DNA from: Chamaea fasciata
Lineage: Eukaryota > Chordata > Aves > Passeriformes > Sylviidae
DNA length: 64,000 nucleotides
Assembly: GCA_029207755.1 (NCBI GenBank)
Contig: JARCOQ010000002.1
Location: 41,240,244-41,304,243, forward strand
Direction: 5' to 3'
Shown: in pieces, positions 49,708 through 62,412 of the stretch
How positions within the stretch are numbered: the stretch's first letter is position 1
Layout of the letters: every line of letters begins with the position of its first letter
Program-made: the position numbers and the translations under genes
Notes under the pieces: generated by a model
Database searches by the model: none
Told to the model about the DNA's origin: nothing
Seen by the model: the letters and a program-made list of their open reading frames with translations, nothing else

Positions 49708-52543
49708 AACTGAATTGACAGAGTACCCTCCTTCTCCACCCTCCCACATACAGCCTTAAGTAGTTTACCTAGCGGAGTTATAAGAGTCAATTTTAAAAAT
49801 TTAAATTAAATATAAAATATTTTTAATTTTTCTCTCTTTTAGGAGCAAATTACCTCCCAATTATTGGCTGTTTCAAGCCTTACAAATTCTGAAAATATCT
49901 TTACATCTAATAAAGACTAAGCAACATCAAATGTGGAAAATCAGAGCTTTACTGGTCACTCCTTTTTTTTTCCTTGAGAAGAATGGAAGTTCCATGTCCA
50001 TTTACACATGTACAGATCTTCCTCTTGAAGAACAAGGCACACTAAAATTCAGCACTATCATGCTTCTTGTGTTCTAAGGAAATGTCCTTAAACACCATGG
50101 GTGATAGGGAACAGAGGAGTTTCAAAAGGTGCCCAGAGGTGCCATGGAAGTCTGTGGATAATACTGGGAGGAAATTCAGATCTGCCCACATTATATTTTA
50201 CTTGAAAGGCAATAATTTATGTCCATTTCTACTTCCCTGCTCATCCATTTTTCTCTTCCCTTAAGAAGTCAAAAACAAAGAGTAAAATCTAAGCCAGCCC
50301 TGCTGTCTAAACTGTCAATCATACTTCAGTAACTGGCCATGAATGTCAACAGTTAAAGAAGCCTGATCCAGGAGCAATTAGTCAAAAATCCCATTACTCT
50401 GAACAGAAATCTGACATAGAGAGATGAAAACCTAAAAAAAAAAAAAAAAAAAATCTAGCCACTGTCTTTATCACTAGCCCAGGCAAGAAAGCTGTCCAGT
50501 ATTTCCAGTGTTAAAGACAGTATGTGGTACGTACAATAATTTTAAATACAGTTATGTGTGAAAAGACTATGCTTATATTTAATATGAGTAAAAGAATGAA
50601 GGAACAAAGATAAACTTTGAGACCCAAACACGGGAATAAAGGAAATTTTAGGTGTAAGCAATATGAAAAGTTCAAGTTTTATATTAATTCTGAGAAAATA
50701 AACTAAGCATCAATAAAGAAAGGGACAGTTATTCAGGGAACACTCAGTATTTCTTTGTCAGTATGAAATCCACAAATCTGACCCTATCAGCAATTATCAA
50801 AGGTAGCAAATTCAAAGCTGCAAGAGATAGAAACATTTTTCCTTTCCAACCCCAAACCAAAATTTATCGAACTGAGTCCCTGCAACCTGCTTCATCTGTG
50901 GGCAAATGATACTTTTTAAAATAGGAACAACTTCAGACAGAAAAAAAGGGATTTACAAAACATGCAGTATATGGGTAATATCCTACAGAAAAAAGCAAAG
51001 CACCAAATGTATTTTCTTTATATCATGTGGTGCGTTTTTATTTACAAGTCCTTTTTGTTCAGCGTAATTACAATAGGTTCTCTTATACCACTGTTCATGG
51101 GCACTCAATCAGCTGCACTGTTATTCTGTTCATGTGCTTTGGGCTTGTTCTTTTTCAATCTTACAACCTGTTGAAAACATATTTAAGATCTATACTTTAT
51201 TGTCTCTGAGAAAGATTATCAGTACTCATTTGAAACCATCTCTGAAAACAGTATCAAGTGCTGCTTTTCTGGATACTGTTGGAAATATCTGTAGGTGTCA
51301 ATCTGGCCCTGCCTGCTGTTGACAGGCCAGATACCACATATACCTTGTCACTATGCCAGCATTTGCCACAAGCAAACGGAAGCTCATCCTCTGGCTCTTC
51401 CAGATTGTAGTGTGAAATGCAGAGCAGAGATAATGGTAGAAGGCATTCTACAAAGTGTTAAGGTCATGGAGACTGAATAAATATTATCTCAGGCCCAGTG
51501 GAATTTCATTCAATGTTTTTATAATCTCTTTCATTTCTTTTGGGATTTCAGATGCTCATACACATGTGAATCATGAAATGTCAACTGAAAATAAAACATT
51601 CTTACAGGTTACAGACACAGAAATACATGACAAACTGGAAATATAAGCTAGCATTAAAGGATGTAAATTACCAGGTTTTATCAATTTATTTAAAGCATCA
51701 TACTTGATATTACACCTCCTCTGATACAGAGAGATATCTTGAACAACTTTGCCCTCCTTTGTTCTCCCTTGGAGAACAGCATTTTTCAGCAGAAGGTCAG
51801 GAAGGAAAATGCAGCCTTTAGCTTCCATCTGGTTTTCAATAAAGTGGAAATGGCATCTGCCCTAAATACGCAGTATGCTCCAAAAGATATTCTTAACTAA
51901 GTAAAGGGATGACTCTAGCTTCTTCTTCTATTAAGAGAGGGATCTGGTGATTAAAAGAAGTGTTGCAGGCTGAAGATGGGAGAGAGAAACAAAAACTCAG
52001 AAAAAAATGACAGTATAAGCATGTATTTGAAGTTTTGTTTTGGTCACTGAGCTTTGATGCAAGAGCTTTTTCCTGCACTCTACCCCACAGTCCTAATCAC
52101 AGAAAATTCTGGAACAAATTGATAAGAAATAAGGGATAATATGTGCTTGGGTGTCTTAAGGACATGGTTGTGGTCATTGGACACATTTCCTCTCCCCACT
52201 AATCCATCTCCAACCTAGGGAGTCATCTTTAACTGCTTTTTTCATGAGGGGAAAAGGGTGAAAGGGAGAGTTTCAGAGAGCTACACACAGTTGATGCCAG
52301 TCAGTAGGACTCCATTACCCCCAGAGATCTCTTGTCTCTATTTTGTAGCCTGTTATGCATTAACTGGCATGTGCTAACCAGACCTCACCTCCTCCAGGTC
52401 TGGAATTAGCACCTTCCTGTTGAAAATTCCTCCTTTCTGTGCTTATCTCAAGTTCCTGCTGTGGTGGCTTCTCTTATAGCAAATTCCTTCTGTGGCCTTG
52501 ACACTGTTTAAGATGGGCAATGGTGCTCTTTGAGTCCTTACAG
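49708..52543. other. Unique AT-rich DNA, no gene seen
   Basis: There is a run of 20 A at 50434-50453. Short open frames (50962-51174 +, 51571-51828 -) have no recognised domain. Confidence 0.45.
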
Positions 52544-52621
52544 CAGTTCCAGCCATGAGAAGCAGCAAAGGTGTTTCCAGGACTTTTTGACTTTATCATT
52601 GGCCCTCAAATGCACAGACAG
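52544..52621 (+). other. Candidate short exon (speculative)
   Basis: GTGCTCTTTGAGTCCTTACAG precedes the stretch (the run is a plausible acceptor) and CAG then GTAAGC closes it. The 78 bases are a multiple of three and stay open in one frame, starting at its second base. An open run of 25 codons is not rare by chance and the peptide is not one I recognise. Confidence 0.1.
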
Positions 52622-55600
52622 GTAAGCATATAATGTCATGAAATGAACAGATACTTATGTGGAATAAAAGCTAGCCCAATGAAAAGTGCAGTGGATAAAT
52701 CAGAGCACTATAACAACATGCTGGTTCCAAGGATGCAAGTAACAATGAGACACTGAGATCGACAGCAAAAAAAAAGAACAAAGTAACAGCTATAATATTT
52801 TTTTTTTAATGAAAAAGAAACTACCGTTGTTTTTCCTCAGTTAGATAAAGGAAATATTTTTTTAAAAATAGAAATACGTTCAGCTGAGAAGTTCATGACC
52901 ACATAACCTCATTTGCTCCTCCAGGACTGATGATTTGGAGTCTCCATTGAGAGTCAAAAGGAGCATGTCCAGGCAACTGTATTTTCATTCTGCCATTGCC
53001 TCTTTCCCACCATTCTAAAAAAGTCCTACTCAAGGATAGAAAGTGTTTCAGCCTTGACCTTCAGCCAAAATAATTTCCTTCCTCTATCCAGGAAAAATAA
53101 AAATCCTAAGCAGCAACCTGAACATTTTCACCTCCTTTCTACAAGACAAATTTCTACAAGCATAATGCAGCTAAGGGCAGAAGATGTTCTAGCAGCTTGT
53201 CAGGATTTTCTAGGACAAGGCTGGGAGAGTCTGTGCATCCAATGGGAACTGTGATAAATATTTATGAGACTGAAGGAAGGGTAGAAGGGGGTAAGAAGGC
53301 AAATCTCTTCCAAAGCACAAGACATTGAATTTTCAGTTTCTGTTGTACCTTTCAGCTGCCACTGCTGATGGAGGCAATCCCTCCTTCCCTGGCTGACTGA
53401 AGCTGATTTTTCTACTCCTTAGTCCAGTTTATTCAGATTTTTCCATTGTATATATCCAACTGTCCACAGCAAAGGTAGAATGGAATCTTTATCATAACTC
53501 ACAAAGGATGGACTCCAGAGCTTCCTTTTCTGGGTTCTCTCTCCTTCCCAGTCTCTCTAAATCTATCCTCTTGGCAACCACAGAAGCTCTTCTCTCCTCT
53601 ACATCAAGCGTCTTGCATACACACAACCCAGGAACATTGATAGTCTTTATTTGTTCTGAAATGAGCAATTCAGTTTCAGTTTCCCCCAGCAGGCCTTCCT
53701 TCTGTCTGACCACAGAGACTCAGAGCAGACACCTGCCAGGCACACTGGTTCTGGGGCCTGAGACACTCTTGCTCTCTGTGTGAAAGTCTTCTGGCCTACC
53801 ATAAACACATCTCCTAAGGGAGTACTTTGTCTGTAATGTTGTGTATACACATAGTGCATCTTCAGTGTGCGTCCCCCGGAATCAATAAAAGGGATCAATA
53901 AAATTATGGAATCAAAAAGGGAAGATTGGAAGCAAATGACCAAATCTGCACATTAGGTTTTAATAATTCTCAGATCTTATAGATTTTATTTAGTAGTTTT
54001 ATATTTATGGCTATAAAACTTGTTTCTGGAGTCTAGCAAAATAAAGTACTGTTTCACAGACTTCTCTAGCTCTCACATTTAAGAGGACTGGAATCCAAAT
54101 ACCTGCTGTGATAGGGAGATATATTTCTCTGTCTTAACCACAACCTTCTCTCTAACTAGAGACTCTCAAGCATAAGCAGATTGAGGCAAGATTACTGCTC
54201 CAGAGTCCAAAAGGGAAAAATATTTAAAGGTTTGGTTTTGCCTGCAATTTTACATATAACTTTATTTCTGCAGATTTTTATATCTACATTTCTGAAAAAA
54301 TGTAGATAGCAGTGCAGATAATTTGGCAGACATTTTATACCAAAAAACTTCTGTTTTGCAACTACATCAAATTTCAGTTTTACACAGAAGATCATGCGAT
54401 ATTTGGAGAAAAAGATTGAACTGGTAATAAGAAACTATTCACTTTATTTACAAATCCAAAGATATGTGATCTTCTCTCCCTTCTGACCATATTTCAATTG
54501 GCAAGATGGAATAACAGTATACCCTTTGGAACCTTTCTTCACTCAAGTACATATAATCATTACTGTCAGCCCATCAGGCTCCAGGTGAAAATAGATTCTA
54601 TATAAACTCTTTTAAGTCACATTTGATTAGACCCTTTTCTGTATGAGTTTGACATGTTTTATTATTTCTTATCACGGCTTCTGTGGTGGACTTCCCCAGA
54701 ATAACTCCTGTACCATAACTGACAAACAAAATCTGACTTACATTACAGAGACTGCAACACTGAAAGTCTCCAGCTGAATATGGTAAATTAAAAGTGTGTA
54801 CTGTACAATTCTCTTATTTGAATAGAAGTTTTATTTTGAGCAACATCAAACAAAACCAGGAACCCTTACCAGGAAGGAGAGAATAGAAAGTAACCTGTAT
54901 CCTGGGTGGAGGTGGGATAGAGAATCTATGGCAAGACAGAGGAATGTGGTAACAGAAAGGAACATAGCTGGTAATAAGTAAGGAGAAATGTATATAGATT
55001 TCACTAGCTTTACAGTGCAGACTGTGATTAAAATGAAAATTATTTTTAAAAATAAAACCAATTATAAAACCACTGCTGAAACTTGTAAATGTTTACTTAA
55101 GCATGTCAATAATCACAAAGATTATGAGACACAGCTGGAAACTTTATGGAACTTCTCTGTTGGGAATGTTTTTTGGAAAATAAATACCATGACAGATTTT
55201 GCCTATTTCAGTGGATTTCTTGCCATCTTTGCCTCTCCTCCCAAAATACATAGATACAGAGAGGTAAAAGATCTCTTGTAATGCATAACTAAAGCACTCT
55301 TTTTGAGCAGCTAACTTTGTGACTTCTTTTTTACACTGTAAAATAACCAGAAAAAAGGTGTATTTTTATTTCGTTTGCCTTCTTCAGTGGCCTGAATAAT
55401 CTTGGTACGTCAATCAATAGATAAATCAAACACAGATTCTGCTGTCATGTGATCAAACATTACTACTTCTCATTGCTACACTGGGAGTTGTTAATTGGAA
55501 ATTTTAGAAGTTTCTCCTATTTCTGTTAATTTACCAAAATTTCAATAAAGTGTTATTTTAAAGCTATAAAACAACTTGAGTTACTATGGGGAATAATAAA

Positions 55601-56325
55601 AGGGAAATGAAGATTATGTGCTCTTCTCTGAGTCATATCAAGGAGTCCAAAGAAGAAGTACAATGTCTAATTAGTCCAATGACTCCCACAAGTTATGCAT
55701 ATTTCTTGCCCTTGGAACTGTTTCAAGTTCACCAGTTTCTACATAAGTGCAACAAACAGAGCTGCACCTCATTACTCTGCACTGGAAAACGTCTTCATTT
55801 GATAGGCTCCTTCAAAAATTCAACATTCACAACACCACCCTTGTAGAGCTTACACAAAGGGCTGTCAAGCAGACCAAAGAGGAGTTCTGTAGTATCCTCC
55901 TTCTCTGGTAGGATTGCACATGCAGGCATGAATATATCCAGAAGATTTGAAAATAATAATTGCTAGAATGTACCAACAGAATTGTAAATGTGACTGGAAG
56001 TGGTGGTGCATGCTTATTGCAGTTAAGGACTTTTGTCTGGAAAACTCACATTTCAGAAAGCCCTTTGCAGAGAGCTCACTTCTGAGAGTGCACTAGGAAA
56101 TTATGTGTCTCTTTGGGGATGCTGAAAAACTCACCACCAGCCAGAAAGTGATCAGTCTTTCATTTCACCCACCAGGATCTGACTGATGAGCCTGGAAGAA
56201 CAGAATTGAGGCTTTATTTCAACCTGTCAATGAGCCACTCCACTATTCATAAGCCAAACCTTTCTGAGACAATTTAATGGACTGGGAAACAAAAGGAACA
56301 CTAGGTGTGAAGAACAAACCAGGAC
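52622..56325. other. Unique AT-rich DNA, no gene seen
   Basis: No named repeat. Open frames on both strands at 53492-53943 and a 97-codon frame at 54988-55281 (+) show no known motif. Confidence 0.45.
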
Positions 56326-56906
56326 ACAGCGGGGGCCAGCTGCTCCCTAAGGGTCAGGCAATCAGGAGCCAAGCACAACAGGAGCCGTGCCTGATAGGAT
56401 TAGGGCTGGGGGCTAGCAGCTGGAGACAGCCTGGAACCCAGATCATCAGCTAAGTCCATGAACCCAAGCTGCAAAGTCACAATCAGGACCAGGCCTGGTG
56501 ATTATAATTAGGAACAGACACAGCTCAGCAATAACCAGGCAAACCCATAATGACAAGGCAAATTTGAGCTGAAGCTGGTAAATCAATCTGTGGTTTAGGG
56601 TTGCGGTCTGAATCAGCAAGTGCATGGTCAGGAACAGGCAAGCTGAATTCATCTCAGGCCGGAGTCAAGGGCTAGAGTCTTAGCTTAAAACCAGCTCCTG
56701 TGGGAAGGAAGATCATCCTCACTAAGGCTTCTCACTTTCTTCACACAACAGTTTCACATGCAGAACCACCCATTGCGCTTTCTGAAGCTGTACATGAGCT
56801 CAAGCAGCCAAAAGTTGTTGGACAGGGTTGATGCACTCAGGGCTCTGAAGAAGAGACTGGTGGTCTCTGGAGGCGATGCAACAAGTTTTGTGCACATATG
56901 ACCATC
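56326..56906. other. GC-richer block, unclassified, possibly a decayed repeat
   Basis: The stretch is richer in G+C than its surroundings. It repeats short words such as CAGGA, AGGAACAG, GGTCAGGAACAGGCAAGC and CAATCAGGA at irregular spacing. It ends directly at the start of the minus-strand LTR at 56907. It could be a decayed repeat or an internal part of an older element. I cannot assign a family. Confidence 0.3.
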
Positions 56907-57505
56907 TGTGGTTGGTGGACCCTGGCTGGACACCTCCTAGGCTCCAGAAGGAGGCAAAATATAACAAAAGGCTCCTTGCTTGAGACAAAAATGTGGAGGG
57001 AATCACTCACCAGTTACCATCAGACAATCTCAGCTTCAGGAAATGAGTTTAATTTATTGCCAATCATATCAGAGTAGGATAATGAGAAATAAAAATTAGT
57101 CATAAAAACCCCCTTTCCTCCACCCCTCTTTTCTTCCCAAGTTCAGGTTCACTCACAAATTCTCTGTCTTGTCCCCTCAGCTGTGCAGAGAGATGGGGAA
57201 CAGGGGTTGCAGTTAGTTCATGACATGTTGTCTCTGCCCCTCCTTCCTCCTCAGTGGGAGGACTCCGCGCACTCTTCCCCTGCTCCAGCTTGGAGTCCTT
57301 CCCATGACAGGCAGATCTCCATGAACTTCTCCAACATGGGTCCTTCCCATAAGATACAGTTCTTAGTGTACTGCTCCAGAGTGAATCACTTCCAGGGGTG
57401 CAGTCCTTCAGGAACAGGCTGTTCCAGCATTGTCCCACCAAGGATCACAAGACTTGCCAGCAAACCTGTTCCTGCTCTGTCCGTGGGTCCACCAGTCTTT
57501 CCCAG
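56907..57505 (-). mobile_element. Truncated LTR, same family as 30.6 kb
   Basis: The plus strand starts TGTGGTTGGTGGACCCTGG, matching the same end of the LTR at 30598. It then runs collinearly through the polyadenylation signal (57053-57058), TCAGAGTAGGATAATGAG, GGGGAACAGGGGTTGCAG, CTCTTCCCCTGCTCCAGC and two or three of the ~40-base CTCCA...TCCCA units. It stops near 57505, before the final ~500 bases present in the first copy. The part lost is the 5' (U3) part on the minus strand. The open frames on both strands here are composition artefacts. Confidence 0.85.
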
Positions 57506-58084
57506 GCTACTATTAATATTAGAGACATTTTAGAGATATGGCTCTATGCTTTACAACTAATTTATCAATTTGTTTCTGCATTAGATCAAGTCAAAATTTT
57601 ATTCTCTGGAGCTACAAATCAGTTTTGTTTAAACTTTCATGGCAGTACACACATTATACCAGCTGTCATAGATTTTAAACTTTGGATCTGCAGCCCTTAA
57701 CAAAATAATTAGACCCATTAGCTGATATTTTTGTGATGAGGGTGGCAATGAGAAAGTTGGATAATGATAACAAAACTAAAAGCAAACAAACGGTGTCAAA
57801 AAAATGGGAGAACATGACACATTTCTATAATTTTTTTCTCATTTCAATATTATGAAGACTCAAAACCAGAGGAAGTGTTCAAAATGTCTCGTTAAGTTGT
57901 GAGAGGAAATACTTTTTAGATACTCTGCAACTGCTGGTAATGAAATGCTGCTTATAAAATGGCAAGAGAAGATTGCTTCAATCAGTTATCAAAGTCTTCA
58001 AAAGAAACTGAACACCATAGAGTAAGGGGGAAAGATCAGGCATTGAGTGGAAATGCCAAGAGTAGGAGGGAGAATGTGCTCCTC
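57506..58084. other. Unique AT-rich DNA, no gene seen
   Basis: No repeat or gene is recognised between the truncated LTR and the CR1 copy. Confidence 0.45.
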
Positions 58085-59035
58085 AATCTTCAACAAACCG
58101 TGAAGGACTTGCTGAAGATTTAAAGTTGGGGGCAGCCTTAGCTGCAGTGACCATGAGATTGTGAAGTTCAATATTGTACGAGCAGAAAGCATGGCAGCAA
58201 GTAAGATACAATCACAGGCTTCAGGAAAACTAGCTTCAGCCTCTTCCATGATCTTCTTAGAAGAATCCCATAAGGACAGGTTCTGCACAGCAGAGGAGTC
58301 AAAGAGCTGATTGATGTTCAAGAATCACTTTATCCAATCTCAAAAACAATTCGCTTGACCAAGAAATAAACAAAGGGGGCAAGAGACCCACATGGATGAA
58401 TAAAGAACTCTTGTCATTACTCAAGAATAAGCAGGAAATAGACAGGAGATGGAAGCAGGATCAGGCCACTTGAAATGAATATAGAGAGTAAGTAGAAATG
58501 AGACAAGGAAGGCCAAGGTCTACCTGTGATTACATCTGGCCAAGAATGTCAAGGACAAGAAGAAGGGCTTTTTCAAATACATCAACAGCAAAAGGAAAAC
58601 AAATGGTCATCTGGGCCCATTACCATAAGTGGAGGGAGATCGTGATTACAGAGAACACAGAGCAGTCAAAGTTACTTGAATGTCTTCTTTCTGTTAGTCC
58701 ACTGACAAAACCAGCCCTCAGAGGTCTCTTACCCAGGAGCACAGGGTAAAGGAATGTTGGAAGGAAGACTTGCCCTTGAACAATGAAAAAGGAGATGAAG
58801 GGTCTGGAGCATGTCTCTTTCAGATACAGGCTGAGGGATCTCGAGATCAGTTCAATCTCGAGAAGAGATGACTGAGGGACCACATCAATGTATAGAAGTA
58901 TCCAAAGGGAGGGTGCCAAGAGGAAAGAGCCAGGCTCTGCTTGGTGATGTCAAGCAATAGGACAAGATTAAACAGGCAAAACTGATGCACAGGAAGATCA
59001 ACCTGAATATGAGAGAATAGTGGCTCATCCACAGA
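58085..59035 (+). mobile_element. CR1 LINE copy lacking its reverse transcriptase
   Basis: The left part (58085 to about 58785) is CR1 ORF2 between endonuclease and reverse transcriptase, with GGCAGCCTTAGCTGCAGTGA, CCATGAGATTGTGAAGTTC, GAAGAATCCCATAAGGACAG, AATGTCAAGGACAAGAAG and CATCAACAGCAAAAGG. Near 58779-58794 it jumps directly to the 3' untranslated region (GATGAAGGGTCTGGAGCATG, GAAGTATCCAAAGGGAGGG, ATGCACAGGAAGATCAACCT). More than 1 kb, the whole reverse transcriptase, is missing between them. No tail repeat is visible at the right end, so the copy is 3' incomplete as well. It is an inactive relic. Confidence 0.88.
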
Positions 59036-62000
59036 ATTTCAGAGAGAAAATGTTAACTGGTGAACTTTGGCACTTTAGCTCTACTGCTAGTCTTTTGTTC
59101 CTGTCTTCTCAACTTAGTCAATTGACCTATTTATATCTGCTATATACAGTTAGATAAACTTCTTTTTTCTTTCCTAAAGAAGGCACCTAGGATAACTAGT
59201 TTAGCTGTCTACTCCACTGCCAATCAAAGGGCTAGACTGATTGTAACAAAGTTTCAGTATCCATATATTTTCTAAATATTTACTGTACTTTTTTGTGCAT
59301 TTTGACCAAACACCATGCACAGCTAGCTTCACAGAAGGAGGTATTTAGTGTTTCTTTACCTTGAACTGACTTTCTAGGTTGTTCACCTAAGTAATGTAAG
59401 TACCTAAGTAATGAAATACTGAATACTAGGTACAGAGTAGATGTATCCTTGAATTATTTGCACTGCATTATTTTTTCCCCTTGGAATTGTTTGGGGTTTT
59501 TTTTTGTATAATTAAAGGAATTATTCATCATGACAAAAAAAACCTGAAAATATTTGTGTACCTTCAGTCATACAATGATGCAGATGGTGTGAACTGGAAT
59601 AATTAGCCCAAGAATACTTGACAGAATGTGATAAGTCTGTACAGTCATTTTATGTGACGTCACTGGCCCGAGGTGAAGAAGTGACAGAGCACTACATTCA
59701 AACCAACTGACTAGAGATGGTTTAGTGCCAGATCATTATTCTAAACAAGACATAGGATGCATACAGAACACTGTGAAGGCTCAGCAGGAACACAATGCAT
59801 TCAGATATTACCAGCCTCAAAAGGCATGGGCTATGACTTTCAGTGCATGGGGAAGGGGAGCAAGGGATTAAAGCAAAAACCTCTGTACAATGAGTACCGT
59901 GTTTTTACATCATTAGCAAAAGCAAAATGAATTTTCTATCTATCTATTTTCTATCTGTATAAGCCTACAAAATATATGTTCTATTTGAATAAGCCTACAA
60001 ATATTGAAAGAAATGTTGATGATATCGTATCTGCTGGACTTGAACTTAGTTGAATCATTCTATCTGATCTGATCTGTGAAATGAATGGACAAAATAATCC
60101 ACAGGCACTTCAAAATATTATGTACATGCTCATTCTTACTGTGTGCCATATCCACAAACATGTATTTGCCTTGAATATGAAAAAAATATGTAAATGCTTA
60201 TGTATTTTGAGTATGCTTTGCCAAAGCAACAGCAAATGCTTATGCTGTGAATGTATATGTACAGTAATCATGACTCTGAAACACCATTTTGCAAAATATT
60301 TATTAAGCAGTTCAATTTCTAGAATTAGAAACTACTTTGAAACAATTGTGCTGACTGAATATAATTGCTATAGATGTGACCCTGAGGAGTAACCAGGGAT
60401 TGAGTAATCCTATATTGTATCTGTAGAATCTTTTCCAATCTAGACAAAGCACAGATGTTTTATCCCTACATCACAGTTCTATCTGAGAAAACAGACAGGT
60501 TATGATAGATGTTGAACATCATAAGCAGGACTGTTCCTTCCCAAGGTCCATGCCGTCCAACTGGATGAAACAGGTGACATTTGGGAGGAATGTTGGGAAT
60601 GCCCATCCAGTAGAGTAACACATCCATGACTGAAACAGAAAAGAACACTGAATCAGTGAATTCCAGAAGTGCTTTTACTAGAACCAAACACTTGAGACCC
60701 TCTCACAGCATTGAAAAGCAGCTATCACTGTGAAGGAATACAGTGCTGGGAATCAGGTCACCTTACGGCTTTAAGTAGATTTCCAGCCCTAAAGAAGGGA
60801 AGATGTTAGACAGACACTGCTTGGAAAGGGAGTGTGGCATCAGAGGGAACAGGGATGGAAGTGAACGAAGCTGACCAAGTAAATGGAGCAAATTTCTCTG
60901 GAGGGCTACAAAGTACTTCTTCCATAGTCTAAAAAGTTCTGTTTTCTGTTGATTTTTGGTTGGATGGAATTGTCTTGACCTTCTGTTGGACTGCAAATAA
61001 AGTCTGAGAGATTCTACATAACAAGGACATTGTTACTCACTGTCCTGCATAGCAGGAGGAAAGAGCATTCTAGTGCTAACTCTGCAGTTATCATATACTT
61101 CCCAGAACCTCAAGTGTGGTCAGAGGAACTTGTTTTCTTTCTCATTTTTCATTTGCAGCTAATAAAGGAAGGAAAATATTTGCCTTAGTACTGAAGAGTA
61201 GTAAGTTGTTATTGACAATCAGCTTTTTGATTTCCAGTACTTTTGGATGAGATCTAATTCTATTGTCTAACACTGACAAATTACTACCATCAGTGAAACA
61301 ATTTCAATGAAGATATATACACAACCAATTATAATTTATGAATTGCATACTACCTATATATATACCATTTATGAACTTTGAAAAATAAAACACATATAGA
61401 TACATGAAATACAATACATAATGAAACAAGCAGTTAGAAGGTGATTTAAGCTATTTAAAAATTGCTCATGCCACCCTCATTATGGTCCCTGATGTATTCA
61501 TCTCTGTTGGAATGTTTCATCTCTGAAGTCTGCTGAAACAAAGGAAAGAAAACTAATTAGGATTATTTAATACTTTTTTGTTTATGTATGTGGGCTTTTT
61601 TTCTTTAAAAAAAACCTCAATAGAAGAGATACTTCCCTTCTTGTCCACAAATTGTTACCTATGTTGCAACAGTAGATCTCTAGCATTTGTTGTTGTTTAA
61701 TTTAAAAGACTATTCCAGCCGCAAGAGCAGCCAGAATTTTATCAGCGAATGGCAAAAGCTCTTCTACATTCTTGAAATCCTTGGGATGTGTCCTAAGCAG
61801 AGTTCAAACTATTCCAATTTTATAACTCAAATTAATTCATAACAGTGCCAGTTTCTTTCCACAGTCTGTAAAGACAATTTAGACTGACTAACATAGGTGA
61901 ATCCCTTCTTGCTTCCTGTCTCCTGCCTATTGTCTCAATGGGTGGTTGGGTTATGGAAATGTTTTTGCCTAGTGTGATAATCACCAGTGAGAAGAACAGG

Positions 62001-62157
62001 AAGAAGCATGTCTAGACTGTGGCAGAAACATATGGTTTCAATACTACTGATTTTCCCTTTTCAGCACTTATTGATGGTATCCAGTGTGACTTTAGGCTAT
62101 TCTCTTAGAATCCAAGTCTAGTCTTTTTTGGTTTTTTTCTGTCCAGTTTTATGGAAC
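59036..62157. other. Unique AT-rich DNA, no gene seen
   Basis: Holds a (TATC)-like microsatellite and a 30-base tandem duplication near 59.95 kb. The 103-codon frame at 60081-60392 (+) is Cys-rich but has no spacing I can match to a zinc-binding family. Confidence 0.45.
59949..60008. repeat. Tandem duplication, 30-base period
   Basis: TTCTATCTGTATAAGCCTAC is followed 30 bases later by TTCTATTTGAATAAGCCTAC. The two copies differ at a few positions. Confidence 0.85.
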
Positions 62158-62412
62158 TACAGAATCATAGAATCATTTAGGTTGGAAAGACTCCAAGATC
62201 ATTGAGCCCAAACTTTGATCCATCATCACTTTGGCAACTAGACCACAGCACTGAGAGCAGCACCTCAATGTCTTCCTTGCAGTGAGGGGCCCAAAATGAG
62301 CACATCATTTGAAGCACAGTCTCACCAGTGCTGAGTACAGGGGGATGGTCTCTGCACTTCTCCTGCTGAACACACTACTTTTGATACAATATTTTGATAT
62401 TTTGGAATGCTG
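62158..62412 (-). mobile_element. CR1 LINE, 3'-end fragment
   Basis: AGAATCATAGAATCATTTAG and GTTGGAAAGACTCCAAGATC open the antisense CR1 3' region. Further in, GTGAGGGGCCCAAAATGAGC, CTCACCAGTGCTGAGTACAG and CACACTACTTTTGATACAA match a more internal part of the same region. A block between them appears shortened. It is a 5'-truncated minus-strand copy. Confidence 0.9.

Noticed and set aside
49435..49790. Leucine- and phenylalanine-rich open frames on the minus strand
   Set aside because: They are the direct translation of the GAA/GGA polypurine tract.
57100..57700. Overlapping 100-116 codon frames on both strands
   Set aside because: They mostly fall in the truncated LTR and have no recognisable protein family.
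58498..58919. 83-codon plus-strand and 99-codon minus-strand frames
   Set aside because: Both lie in the decayed CR1 copy. The plus one is a broken piece of the ORF2 linker and the minus one is its shadow.
60081..60392. Cys-rich 103-codon frame as a zinc-binding protein
   Set aside because: The Cys and His spacing fits no zinc-finger pattern, and Cys codons cluster in a TG-rich stretch.
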